A stretch of 64,000 nt of DNA from Entomortierella parvispora. Lineage: Eukaryota; Mortierellomycota; Mortierellomycetes; Mortierellales; Mortierellaceae. Each line of letters starts with the position of its first letter. The stretch's first letter is position 1. Below are positions 12,217 to 23,627 of this stretch, in pieces. The stretch spans positions 1,533,001 through 1,597,000 of the forward strand of contig OY752152.1 in assembly GCA_963573315.1 (NCBI GenBank). The letters run 5' to 3'. The notes under the pieces were generated by a model that was given only the letters and a program-made list of their open reading frames with translations, was not told where the DNA came from and ran no database searches. The position numbers and the translations under genes are program-made.

Positions 12217-13951
12217 TTGCACTCCTTCTTGCACGCACACCATCCTCTCGACGATTGGGACTACAACCATTCTCAGATGGTTCCAATCTCGTTTTTCAGT
12301 CATCGCGGCAAAGTCGCAGAGCCCTCCACACCTTCATCATCACCATTCGATCCGCCTTTGAAACAGTGCCACCGTCACAGTCGCCATGCTGCCCTTTTCG
12401 CTCTGATTGTGATGATGGGACCCATTCTGGTGGTCCGTGTTACAGATGCTCACCCTCCTCCTAGCGCTTCCATCTCTACGGAAGAAGCCATGCGATTACT
12501 CTCCTCACCTGCTGCTGGCTCAGCTAGTGCGGTAGCTGGTACCCCAATGTCACCTCTTCTTCCTTTGGCAGTTCATCTTGACGAGGTTGATTACCATGGT
12601 ATTGTCCATTATCGGAACTCGACCTGGCCCTCTCACGCAGATGATGAAGCTCTGGCGGATAAACAAGAGGACGAGGACTCTTTTTCGGCACCTGGACATG
12701 TAAGTCAGCAACATCAACAGTCCAAAAACCGAATGAGGGCTTCCATCTATCCTGTAAAGGACACGTCACCCGATGTGAACTCGCCGCAAGTGAAGGCTTG
12801 GGTGGCAGAGATCGATTGGACAAAGGTTCCCAATATTCCTGTAGCTCCCGATTTGCCAAACGTGCCCCATTTCCCAAAATGTCCCCCCGACACTTTGCTG
12901 GACAAGTCGAGTTGTTGGTGGAGCTGCTCCGGTTGTGTGGCCACGGCGGATGTGGTGACCTGCCCGGATAGTAACGCTTGGGGATTGACGTACGATGATG
13001 GACCCAGTCTAGCCACCCGGGACATGATGAAGTTCTTGGACCAGCAAAAGACCACGGCCACTTTTTTCATTGTTGGAAGCAGAGTGTTGGAGTACCCAGA
13101 TATCCTGAAAGAACAAGTCGCCGCTGGCCATCATATTGCCATGCACAGTAAGTTTTTGTGTCTTGTTTTCCTGTTTCTCTTTCTATTCAGAAGGAACTTG
13201 TGCGCTGATACAACTTGTCATGGTCTTTATTTTTCGTGCAATTCAAGCTTGGTCCCATGCAGGTCTGACCACTCTGACCAACCACCAAATCGTGGCCGAG
13301 ATCCGTTGGACCGAAAAGATCATCCGCGATGTGACGGGTCTGACCATGAAATACGTCCGTCCACCCTACGGTGACACTGACAACCGCGTGCGCGAGATTC
13401 TTCGACAGATGGGGTACACGACCGTGATCTGGACCGGGGGTTGGGACACGAATGACTGGCGGATGCTTCAACATCAAATAGCAGAGAATGAGGTCATTCA
13501 AAACTTCAAGGGTGCGCTTGCATCACGAACCGCGATCCGGGCTCAATCCGGAAGACCTGGGGGACCGATTACGTTGGAACACGATTTGACCGAGGAAACC
13601 ATCAACCTTTCCAAAAAGTTGATCCCTATGGCTCAAGCCATGGGACTGAAACCCATGAGCTTGGCGAGTTGTCTGAGCGATCCCACGCCTTACCAACGAG
13701 GAAGCCGATTGGGTCCTGGGGGGGCCAAGGAAAAGATCAATAATGGAGATAGCACAAATTCGTTTGGAGGAATGGACGGTATGGAGGAACAAGACTTTAG
13801 ACAGGCATTGGTCAATGCAAAAGACGGCTCGAACAATGGCAAGAAGAACGATGCGGCTGCTCTCCTTGGAAACTCTTTGGCGTTGGGTCGACTGGCGAGG
13901 CAGGCTGGTATGGCGCTGACGGCGGTAGCAGGGGCGATGATGACCCTTTGA
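12217..13951 (+). CDS. chitin (polysaccharide) deacetylase, CE4 family, membrane-anchored
   Basis: It removes acetyl groups from chitin to give chitosan at the cell wall. Exons are 12217-13147 and 13248-13951 (544 residues); the intron splits the metal-binding motif. All five NodB motifs are visible: TYDDGPS (metal Asp, usual TFDDGP), HTWSH across the splice junction (metal His pair), RPPYGD, WDTNDW and LEHDLT. The first hydrophobic segment, ALFALIVMMGPILVV, begins near residue 59 behind a basic, His-rich stretch. It therefore looks like a signal-anchor, or the true start is a later Met. The C-terminus ends in a hydrophobic stretch after small residues (GMALTAVAGAMMTL), consistent with a GPI signal. 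A Cys cluster precedes the catalytic domain. Function is firm; topology is inferred. Confidence 0.9.
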
Positions 13952-15024
13952 GAAGAACTAGTTTTTAGTGCCTATAGGTGTAATGTAATACTTTGGTGTT
14001 TGTAGTAAACCGAACCTGTCGGGGGGGGCAAGGTTGATCGATGTTGTCGCGAGAAGATAGAATTATTTTGAGTTCCTAGAAAAGAAAATCGCCGCGTGGG
14101 CGTCCTTACTGATCGCGTAATTGGCAATGGGAAAAGCGCTTGAATGAAAACAGCGCCTGAAGTGGCAAGTTGTATTGTCCGTCATATCTGGTGTTTAGAA
14201 AGGACGAAGCGAGCTGGTGCTGGTGCTGGTTCTATCCACAGTGGTTTTTGTCCCGGGTCGACTCTGTGAATCTTCAATTCCCTGGTGGACAGGGTCTGCC
14301 AAACTCATTGGGCTTGAAGGAAAAGCAATCCAGAATGGGGCCCTCTTTCGTCAATAACACCAATTCGCCCGCTTTCTCCTGTGATTGTAACTTGCAAAGG
14401 TGACGTTGGTACGTTGTCACCTGTCTTCCTTTTCACGCCGTCCACGCACTGCGCGCCCTGTTTTCACTTGGAGACGTGGATCGAGAGCGTCAAGTGCACG
14501 CAGAGGATGTGGACCACTCGCAAAAGAAGAGAGGAGGGAGACTGGAGCCCGTCCTCTGACTGCTCACACAGAAAGGACAAGGACATTAATCATCGATACG
14601 TGTCACGTACGAGAAAAAGCCAGTCATTCACGCGTTTTTGTTTATGTTTGCCTCTTGAATTTAATTTATGGAGGAAGTCGAAAACGACGCCACTCGAGTG
14701 GACGCGTCTTTGGTGTTTTCCCTTCCTGTCCTCTTCTGGACTCGCCTCTCCCCTCTTCTTTTCTTCTTTTTCTTCCTCTTCTTCTTCTTTGACCCTTCAC
14801 GCTCGACTCCCTCTATCTCTCTTTTAGTCGCCTTCGTGTCTTGTTCTCTGTCGCCTCTACCCCCTCCTTCCTGCCTGCAGTGCTTCTTCACGCGTCCAAC
14901 GAAACAACAACCTGCCGCCCTTGCCTTGCTGCACCTCTCCTCTTTTGTCGCGCCGTGCACCACACCTCATTCCGCTCCTCAAACTGCATCCCTCTTCATC
15001 CACTCTTCTCCTTCCATACTCACA
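13952..15024. other. intergenic region and promoter/leader of the RNR large-subunit gene
   Basis: No coding region is supported. The distal part is unremarkable. From about 14620 it carries three ACGCGT boxes, and from 14700 a TC-rich leader reaching to the ATG at 15025. Confidence 0.6.
14630..14895 (+). promoter_or_regulatory. cluster of three MCB (ACGCGT) elements upstream of RNR1
   Basis: ACGCGT occurs at 14630-14635, 14702-14707 and 14890-14895, all within 400 bases of the RNR start codon. In yeasts this hexamer is the binding site of MBF (Mbp1/Swi6; Cdc10 complex), which drives RNR genes at G1/S. The site cluster is seen; control by an MBF-like factor is inferred. Confidence 0.65.
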
Positions 15025-18000
15025 ATGTTTGTCCTCAAGCGAGGTAAGTTGTCCCAGAATGCAAAATGTCCTTGTTGCATCATGACCCGCAAGGCGGCCA
15101 TTCTCCTCACTGCATTTGTCGCGTCTCAACTCATCATGCATTTTTTTATTGTTTGCTTTCCCTTGCCCATCCTTGCAGATGGCAGACGCGAAACCGTAAG
15201 TGGTTAAAGTCTTTCAGCCCACTTTTCTCTGGCCTTCTGATCGACTGATTCAATGAGACTCATCTTGTTCATTCTTCACCTTAATTCATCCAGGTCCACT
15301 TTGACAAGATCACATCTCGAATCTCCAAGTTGTGCTATGGCCTGAACCCAGACTTTGTGGACCCTCCAAGGGTTTCTCAAAAGGTAACGTGTGGAATGAG
15401 GCGCGAGAAGGAAGGGGCGGGGGGAGAGTAGCAGGCGCATATAGAAAAGAGGCGGGAAGGGAGGCGTGTGCTAGTGTGTTTGTTTTTTTTTGTTGTAATC
15501 CCTTTTGAGCACATCGTGATTCGTTCGCGGACTTGGACCGTCAAGACTGGCTGACGGTCAGCGCCACCGTTTTTTTTCTTTGTATTTTTGCTTTCTTTCT
15601 TTCTTTCTTTTTTTTTGTTTGTGAAGAGAAGAAAGGAGGTCATCGTCAAGGGAAAGAGAGGGATGGGACGGCCAATTCGCTCTTCCTCGCTCTCGTCCTT
15701 TTGTTGTTTTTCTTCGTGACCACACACTTTCATCTACAGGCGCACGTTCCACCACCAGTATCCACGTTGTTGGAGTGACAAACTCAACCTGTTTTTTTGT
15801 GTCCCTCAACAATTAGGTCGTGCAAGGCATGTACCAGGGTATCACAACCGTCGAGCTCGATAACCTGGCTGCTGAGACTGCCGCCTACTTGACAACGAAC
15901 CACCCCGACTACGCGACCTTGGCTGCTCGCATTGCCATCTCCAACTTGCACAAGGAGACCAAGAAGGTGTTCTCGACCGTGATCGAGGACCTTTATACCC
16001 ACGTGCACCCAAAGCTCAAGAAGAACGTGCCATTGGTTTCTCAGGAGACCTATGAAATCGTCATGGAGAACGCCGAGCGTCTCAACTCTGCCATCATCTA
16101 CGATCGTGATTATGGTTACAACTTTTTCGGATTCAAGACTTTGGAAAAGAGTTATCTTTTACGTATCAATGGTAAGGCTGCTCTCTTGGGAATGATTTTG
16201 ACTGTTTGTATGCCTTCTCTAGCGGCAATGTTTTTATACATCCTGAACTCTTGCCTAACCCTTATCCTCATGGTATCCTATAGACATTGTTGTGGAGCGT
16301 CCCCAGCACATGATCATGCGTGTCTCCATCGGTATCCATGGTCGGGATATCGATGCCGCTATTGAGACCTACAACCTCATGTCTGAAAAGTACTTTACCC
16401 ATGCAACTCCTACTCTGTTCAATGCTGGAACTCCCCGTCCCCAAATGTCCAGCTGCTTCTTGGTCCAGATGGTCGATGACTCGATCGAGGGTATCTATGA
16501 TACACTGAAGACTTGTTCTTTGATCTCAAAGTCGGCCGGAGGTGTCGGAGTCTCTTTCCAAAAGATTCGAGCATCCGGTTCTTATATCGCTGGCACCAAC
16601 GGCAACTCGAACGGCATCGTGCCCATGCTGAGGGTCTTTAATGACACTGCCCGATTTGTGAACCAAGGAGGCGGAAAGCGAAATGGTTCCTTCGCCATGT
16701 AGGTGCTTCGTAATGGGTTTTCCTTGCTAAACTTCTACAGCGCGCACGCCAAGGATCGATCATTAACATTCTGTCATATTATCGATTCATTAGGTACTTG
16801 GAGCCCTGGCACTCGGATGTTTTCGAGTTCTTGGATCTGCGCAAGAACACTGGTCACGAAGAATTGCGTGCTCGTGATTTGTTTTTGGGACTTTGGATCC
16901 CAGACTTGTTCATGGAGCGCGTTGAACAGGACGGAGACTGGCACCTGTTCTGCCCCGGCGAGTGTCCCGGACTCGACACGGTCTATGGCCAAGCATTCGT
17001 GGACCTCTACAACAAGTATGTCGCCGCCGGAAAGTTCCGTCGCATTGTCAAGGCCCAAAAGTTGTGGTTTGCGATTGTCGATGCCCAAATCGAAACCGGC
17101 ATGCCTTACATGCTTTACAAGGGTGAGTGAGATCCTTGACAAAACGTTTGAGGATCCTTTAAAAGCTTTTCAACAATCACTAATGCAAAAGTATTTCCAT
17201 AATCCATAGACTCTTGCAACGCCAAGTCCAACCAAAAGAACTTGGGCACAATCTGCTGCTCCAACTTGTGCACCGAGATTGTCGAGTACACTGCCCCAGA
17301 TGAGGTCGCTGTTTGCAATCTGGCCTCGATTGCACTCCCAAAGTTTGTCGATACCAAGACCATGACCTTTGATTTTAAGCAGATGCACAAAGTAGTCAAG
17401 GTCGCAACCAAGAACATGAACAAGGTCATTGATCGCAACTACTACCCTGTTCCCGAAGCAGAGAGGTCCAACAAGCGCCATCGCCCTCTCGGACTGGGTG
17501 TTCAAGGTTTGGCCGACGCTTTTGTCATGCTCCGTTTCGCATTTGATTCGCCAGAGGCGCGTCAACTGAACAAGGACGTCTTTGAGACTCTCTACCACGG
17601 TGCACTGGAGGCCTCTTGCGAGTTGGCCGAAATTGAGGGCACTTATGAGACCTACGCTGGATCTCCAGTCTCTCAAGGAATCCTTCAGTACGACATGTGG
17701 AACAATGTCCAGCACAGCGGTCGCTGGGATTGGGCGGCACTCAAGGCCAAGATTGCGACCCACGGAGTCCGCAACTCTCTGTTGGTTGCGCCAATGCCCA
17801 CTGCTTCTACCTCTCAAATCTTGGGCAACAACGAGTGCTTTGAGCCTTACACCTCGAACATTTACCAGCGTCGCGTCATGAGTGGAGAGTTCCAGGTTGT
17901 GGTACGTGCACCGTCATTTCTTTTTGCAAGCTTCGACTGTTTAATGGAGAATCTGCAGTCATATTTCTAACATTTGTTTGCTCGTTTCTCGCGTGATTAG

Positions 18001-18573
18001 AACCACCACTTGCTTAACGATTTGACGCAAATGGGTCTTTGGAACGAGTCCATGAAGAACCAAATCATCGCTGCAGGAGGATCTATTCAGGGCCTCTCAG
18101 AACTCGATGATGATTTCAAGGCTTTGTACCGTACGATCTGGGAAATCCCCCAGCGCGCGTTGCTTGAGATGGCAGCTGACCGAGCACCGTACATTGATCA
18201 ATCTCAGTCGCTGAACGTGTTCATGTCGGATCCCAATGCCAAGAAGATCACATCGATGCACTTCTTTGCCTGGAAGAAGGGTCTTAAGACTGGTATGTAC
18301 TATCTGAGATCCAGACCTGCTGTGGATGCCATCAAGTTTACGGTGGATCAACAGGCGTTGGTTGAGAGTCTGAAGAAGCAAGCGTTGGTTGCCAAGGCTG
18401 TCAAGCAACAGACGGTGATCCAGACCAAGGGTGTGAATGGTGTCGGATCAGAGACTGGCATCACGACCCCAGAACTTGAATCGCCCAAGTTGGACGAAGC
18501 AGACCAGGCAGCGCTGGACGCGATCATGTGCTCGCTGGAGAACAAGGACGCATGTGTGATGTGCAGCGGATAA
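15025..18573 (+). CDS. RNR1: ribonucleoside-diphosphate reductase large subunit
   Basis: Class I reductase alpha subunit, which makes deoxyribonucleotides in the cytosol together with the small subunit. Exons are 15025-15043, 15179-15195, 15294-15383, 15817-16171, 16284-16698, 16794-17122, 17210-17901 and 18001-18573, giving 829 residues. The first two exons are tiny (19 and 17 bases) yet restore the family N-terminus MFVLKRDGRRET before [11 protein letters not shown]. The N-terminal ATP-cone carries the allosteric activity site. The redox Cys in PQMSSCFLV falls at about residue 218. The active-site set SNLCTEI (Cys near 429, Glu near 431) and the partner Cys in VAVCN (near 444) are present. 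The C-terminal shuttle is CVMCSG. An AATAAA lies at 18670-18675. The small-subunit gene is not in the window. Confidence 0.96.
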
Positions 18574-19253
18574 AATAATGGTCCACTGTTTGTATCGCAC
18601 CCTCTTCCCTTTCCACAACCTTTCTTGTATTTGTAGTATCTCCTTCACCCATAATTCATTGACCAATCAAATAAAAATTGAACAAAAAAAAAGCAAACAG
18701 AGAGAGAAGGAGAGTGGAGCTGTGGAAAAAAGATTCATACGAGCTGGAAGGGGCAAGCCCAAGCCAGCCAGCACGCACAAAAAAAGTGCCAGCGTCGTCA
18801 TCGCGACAAACGGTCAATTAAAGAGGCACATGCCTCGCACTCTGCGGTTTGTCTCTCGCTCGGTCTCTTTGACCTCGACCTTGTCTGTTGACATTACTTC
18901 ATTGTCTTCGCTTTCTCTCCTCTGTTCTGGTTTCCTCCTTGCTTGTCCTTGCCGTCCGTCTCTTCTCCCTTTGCATTGCTCTATTTCTTTTTACCCAACA
19001 CGTCAGAGTAGTCTTTTTTACTTTCACCACACTGTTGAGTGCGAACATTCACACCGCTCGAATGAATCCACAACCCATGCATTAGATCTTTTCTTCAATC
19101 TTCATTTCTTTCTTCCTTTTCTTTCGCCTGCTCCTCCCAGAAATTAAGAAGGCGCGCGTCCACCCCTCGCTATCAATTCGCTCTTCATTTATTTATTTTT
19201 TTTCTTTCCATTTTTCCATTCTTCTTTTTTTGTGATCCTCTTCTCAGAATCGA
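18574..19253. other. intergenic region: RNR1 3' UTR and leader of the next gene
   Basis: It contains the AATAAA of RNR1 (18670-18675), then pyrimidine-rich DNA with T runs up to the next ATG at 19254. No gene is seen. Confidence 0.6.
18670..18675 (+). terminator. poly(A) signal of RNR1
   Basis: AATAAA 97 bases after the stop codon, followed by an A-rich stretch. Confidence 0.6.
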
Positions 19254-22200
19254 ATGACCGCCTCCGTCTCAACCAACATTAACATCGACGACACCGCCAC
19301 CACCCCGCCCAGCACTAACGGACAGGCAGGCCTTGCCCATGAGCCTGCAAAGCCGCTGCAGCCAGTCTTGCTCCACCCTGCTGCTGAAAGGACAGTGTCC
19401 ACCCCGCCCGGAGTGAACAGGGTTTCCAGTACGTTGTAGTAATCGTTATCAATTTATGCGTCGTAATATGTGCCCCCCATGACCTTGTTCGTCGTCTTTG
19501 CTGACTGTCCAATGCTTCCACACACCTGTTCTAGCCTTGAGCTTCAGGAACTTACCAGCAAAGGAGCCATCATCACAGACGCCGATCATGACAGGACTTC
19601 GTCCGACAATCTCTACCTTGGGACCAAGTCAGACTGTGAACAGCGCCTCGATTCCCTTGCCAAATGATGATGCCTTTTCATCGACCTCTCCCGTAGCCGC
19701 TGCTGTTACCGCAGCCAATAGTGGCGCTGACACCTCTAGGAAGATTAGGAAGGTAGTACGGACCGCTGATCCGCAGTCTCTTAAACGACCAAGTGGCGAG
19801 ACTGGTTCAGATGACAAGACAGTGCGCAAGAGGAGGGCAGCTAATCCTTTGGCGATGTTGGGTCCGGACAGCTTCAGTATGCCCCAAACATCTGGAAACA
19901 TGGTCAATGCGGGATCGTTGAATGGCTCGACTATGACCGCTAAAGGACGGGGACGAGGACCTTTGCGATTGACTCCAACAACACCTCTAACAGTAAAGGA
20001 CGCGACATCCTCAGATGGAAGAGATGACCAGTATCGATTTCAATGGCCAAGAACGACAGAGCAGCACGCAGGCTCAGATGGCGCCCGTCCACTGGACCCG
20101 ACTGCTATGCCATTAATGCCCATGCAGGGCCTTCTTGGGAATTTGAATGCCCTGATGGTCTTCTTGGACAGGTTCCAACAAAAATGGCAGAATGAACGGC
20201 TCGAGCTGATCACATATGGCCTCACGGACCTGGACCGGATACAACTGCTGCTAGAGGTGACAACTTCGCCCTCTGGACATGTTTCAACAATTCGGGATTA
20301 CCTTCAGTCTCGATGCGAACCCAGGGTCGTCGATGCAGGAGAAGCCTTGAGACCGACGTAAGTCCTTTTTATTATTATTATTTTCTCGATTCTTTGCGTC
20401 TGGACTCTATCCGGTGATCTAACGCTCATCGGGACAATCTTCTCTTCTGTTTGGCAATCGTTATGGCACAGACTCCAAAATGTCCTTGACCACTTGGCAT
20501 GCGCACAAAAATCTCGTACTGCTAACGCTGTCCGGATCCTATTGGCGACAACAGCCTATCTCATGGAAACTAATACTCTGGAACTGGACCAGGTCCCAGT
20601 CTCGGGGCTCTACATGATCAACGAAACGTATTTTCAACCGGATGAGGATTGGCCTGCGTTAGGACAGCGGATACACCCTTCCATCATCTCTTTGAAATAT
20701 CTGGCCGGTCTTTGGGAAGATGTCTTGAAGCGGTCAGAGGATTGCTCGTATATTCTGGATCTGACACTGCAAGAGTATGAACGCGTCTCGGAGGCTTTGG
20801 CTGCTTTGCGAGAGGCGTGGGAGGTGGAGGGTCGTGTAGATTTGGAGGAGGTGGGAAGTATGGAGACAAGGGTGGACAGAGTCTTAAGGATCCTGGGCAG
20901 GAAAATTCGACAGCTCAAAGCAGCGCAACGCAGGCCACGCGTGATCAACCTGGAGGCCCCCGTTGTGGTGCCGATACCTGGACCAACTACCTCTACCTCT
21001 CATCGTCTTACGACTGATGCTGATATGAGAGCGCCCTCAACGACCTCTGTACCAACCATTGTACCAACCATTGTACCAACAATTGTACCGACTATTGTAC
21101 CGACTATTGAGCCGACTATTGTGCCGACCATTGTGCCGACGACTGTATCTGCGCCAAAGACAACGCCCCCGCTACAGATGGTCGGAACCTCTATCGCGAA
21201 CTCCAACTCTGCCCAGGTGGCTCCCACCCTCTCCGACGGAAACGGATCGCCGTCATCAATGGATGGGCTGGCTTTGTCGACTGCTCAAAAGCCAAAGACA
21301 ATGACAACGAAGGAAATTGCAGAAGCCATGTTGATACTTATTGGAGCGAGCTCAGCGAGCGCTACAGCTTTGACGGCAGCTCTACGGAAAAAGGCCTTGG
21401 AATCATCGCAGGTGAAAGCTCCAGTCCCAGCTTCAGCTTCGTCATCAATCTCATCAGCAGCCTCTGCATCTGCATCTGCACCAGCGACTGCGCCAGTGAC
21501 CCCACCAGCACCAGCACTAGCACCAACATTAACACCTAAACCTACACCTACACCAAAACCAACACTAGCATCAGCATCAGCATCATCATCATCAACGTCA
21601 ACGCCAATGCGCAGTAGAGCAGCACTGTTGCCTCAGCAAGTTACTTCATCACTACCCTCTATCCCAGCTTTCAGTGGAACGGTAAAGTCCTCTTCTGCAA
21701 CTCGGCGCACGACACCAACTTCATCACGCAAGGTGGCACCCACTTTGGCTTCTCTGACGCCTATGAGAAACTCGCCTGCTCCATCGTCATCAACCCCCTC
21801 CTCCCCACAATTGCATGGATCAACAGGAACCAGCAGTACCGCCAGCAACAGGCCAAAGTCAGGCGTCGTGTATTCAATGTTTCCGCCATATGGTCCTGTC
21901 CCCGTTGGGCCTGCATCTCCATTGACATCCGTTGAAACAAATACCAAAACTACCCAGTCAACTGAACGCTCTAGCTCACATCAGGAACACCAACATCGAG
22001 ATGCTGCTACAGCTATGTCTATCTTGACTGCACCCACACAGCTTGTGGATAGCGGTCCAAAGGAGCTTGCGTTCCATCTTACAGGCACAAATGGTTTGCC
22101 GACGATACCCAGGCGACCACTCACCCTTGCCCAGGCTACTTCCGCTGAGGTCAGTGGGCCACATGAGGATGAAATTATCATTGTGGATGACGATCCCATC

Positions 22201-23427
22201 ATGACGACCACAGCTGCTACTGCTCCTGCAACGATAACGCCTATGACCAAGCGCATGGCCGAGGTCATTGGTCATTCTGGACACCGAGGGAACGGCGAAA
22301 GCGAGGTCGAGGACGAGGATGAGAGAGACTCAACCGTGTCTTTGGACCAAGAGGATGAATCCAATCTTTCAATCAATGCGACCGCAAAAAATACTGCTTG
22401 GGCGAGAGAATCAGATTCCAACACCAGCCATACACGTGAACACGCGACCTCGAATGCATCCTCGGAGGCTTACACCGGTGCCTTTCCAGCTTTTACAGGA
22501 TCTGAAGATGAAGAAGATCAACTTGTGGATGAGGATTATGATGACTACGATATTGAACCCAAAGGTGCTCAACTTCATGGATCTCGTCCCTCTCCGCTTG
22601 GCGCAGAGAGTTATCTTGCTAGCGCACAATCTCCTTTGCGAAAGGAAGGTCGGGTTGCAGCTGTGATGCCTTCTTCTTCCCACTCTAGTGTTCAATCCTC
22701 GACTTTAGCCCCTGGAACAGCCACGAAGCAAACAAAGATAGCAGCGCACATGCAACGGAATATCGATGCAGCAGTTCTGGAGGCGGCGAGGAGGAAAGCT
22801 TTGAATGAACGACCTTCATGGATTTCTGTGGAGGACCAAGATAATAGGGAGATTACCCCGGGTCTCTCCTCCGCCGCAACGTCATTCTCGACATTCACGG
22901 ATCGCAGATCAACGACTCCTGCGCGGTCGACCACCCCCTCCTCATCCTCTTCAAGGCTATCCCTGGGAGGGAAGAGATCCACATCGGCTCCAAAAAACAA
23001 GCCAGCTAAGCCTGAACCCGCACCTTTGCCAATCAAGGACGCGCTCACACCAGAGGAGGAGGCGTTGGCTATTGAGAGGGCGCAAATGGCAAAAGATGGC
23101 AAAGTTTACAAGATGGATGTCAAGCGAAAGGGTGCCGTGATCATCCCAGCTCATTTATATGTTGCGCCCAAGACGCTTCTTACCCCAAAACTCACGCCAG
23201 AAGAGTTGGAAGCGCTGGCGGCCAAGACGAGCGCTGAAGGATCTGGATCAAAGAGCAGTGGCAGGAGAAGCACGCGCAGGACCGGAGCTCCAGAAGAACC
23301 ATTACTGGACCTGGAAACGGCGCAATCGATCAAGAGACTCAAGATGAGGAAAGAAACGGAACTGCGGAAGGAGCGGGAAGAGAGTTCATTGTCGTCGTCA
23401 TCGACAATGTCCAAGAACACGTTTTGA
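19254..23427 (+). CDS. large unrecognised protein, low-complexity, probably nuclear
   Basis: Three exons (19254-19428, 19535-20357, 20472-23427) join in frame to about 1317 residues. No known domain is recognised. After a disordered N-terminus come basic nuclear-signal-like stretches (KIRKVVRT, VRKRRAANP). Residues about 255-485 are predicted-helical and look globular, beginning MQGLLGNLNALMVFLDRF and ending near KIRQLKAAQRRPRV. Both introns are confirmed by frame continuity, the second falling inside this block. Then follow a TIVP tandem repeat (about 527-562), a long Pro/Ala/Ser/Thr-rich linker, an acidic segment, and a charged C-terminus. The C-terminal part includes KVYKMDVKRKGAVIIPAHLY and a final Lys/Glu/Arg helix. 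Chromatin or transcription roles would fit, but this is only inference. AATAAA lies 51 bases after the stop. Confidence 0.8.
21050..21150 (+). repeat. 12-base coding minisatellite (TIVP repeats)
   Basis: About eight copies of a 12-base unit encoding Thr-Ile-Val-Pro. Variants include one with Glu for Val and a final unit with Thr for Ile. The copies lie in frame inside the unrecognised protein, so copy-number change would not shift the frame. Confidence 0.85.
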
Positions 23428-23478
23428 TGAGTGCTGGAATCTTTTTTTTTTTTTTTTCAGCCGTTCCCTGTACACTGT

Positions 23479-23484
23479 AATAAA
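23479..23484 (+). terminator. poly(A) signal of the large unrecognised gene
   Basis: AATAAA 51 bases after the stop at 23427, within the 200-base gap to the convergent Nudix gene. Confidence 0.6.
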
Positions 23485-23627
23485 TGATCATTTTGGCATA
23501 GATTTCTTTAAAACGCCCGGGATGGAGAGTCGTCTGGCTACCGTTCTCGCCCGCCAGTCAATCTACATCGTGTTCAATGCTGCAGGTTTCGCCTTTTTTT
23601 GAGATAAAAAAAAATAGTTTGTTTATT

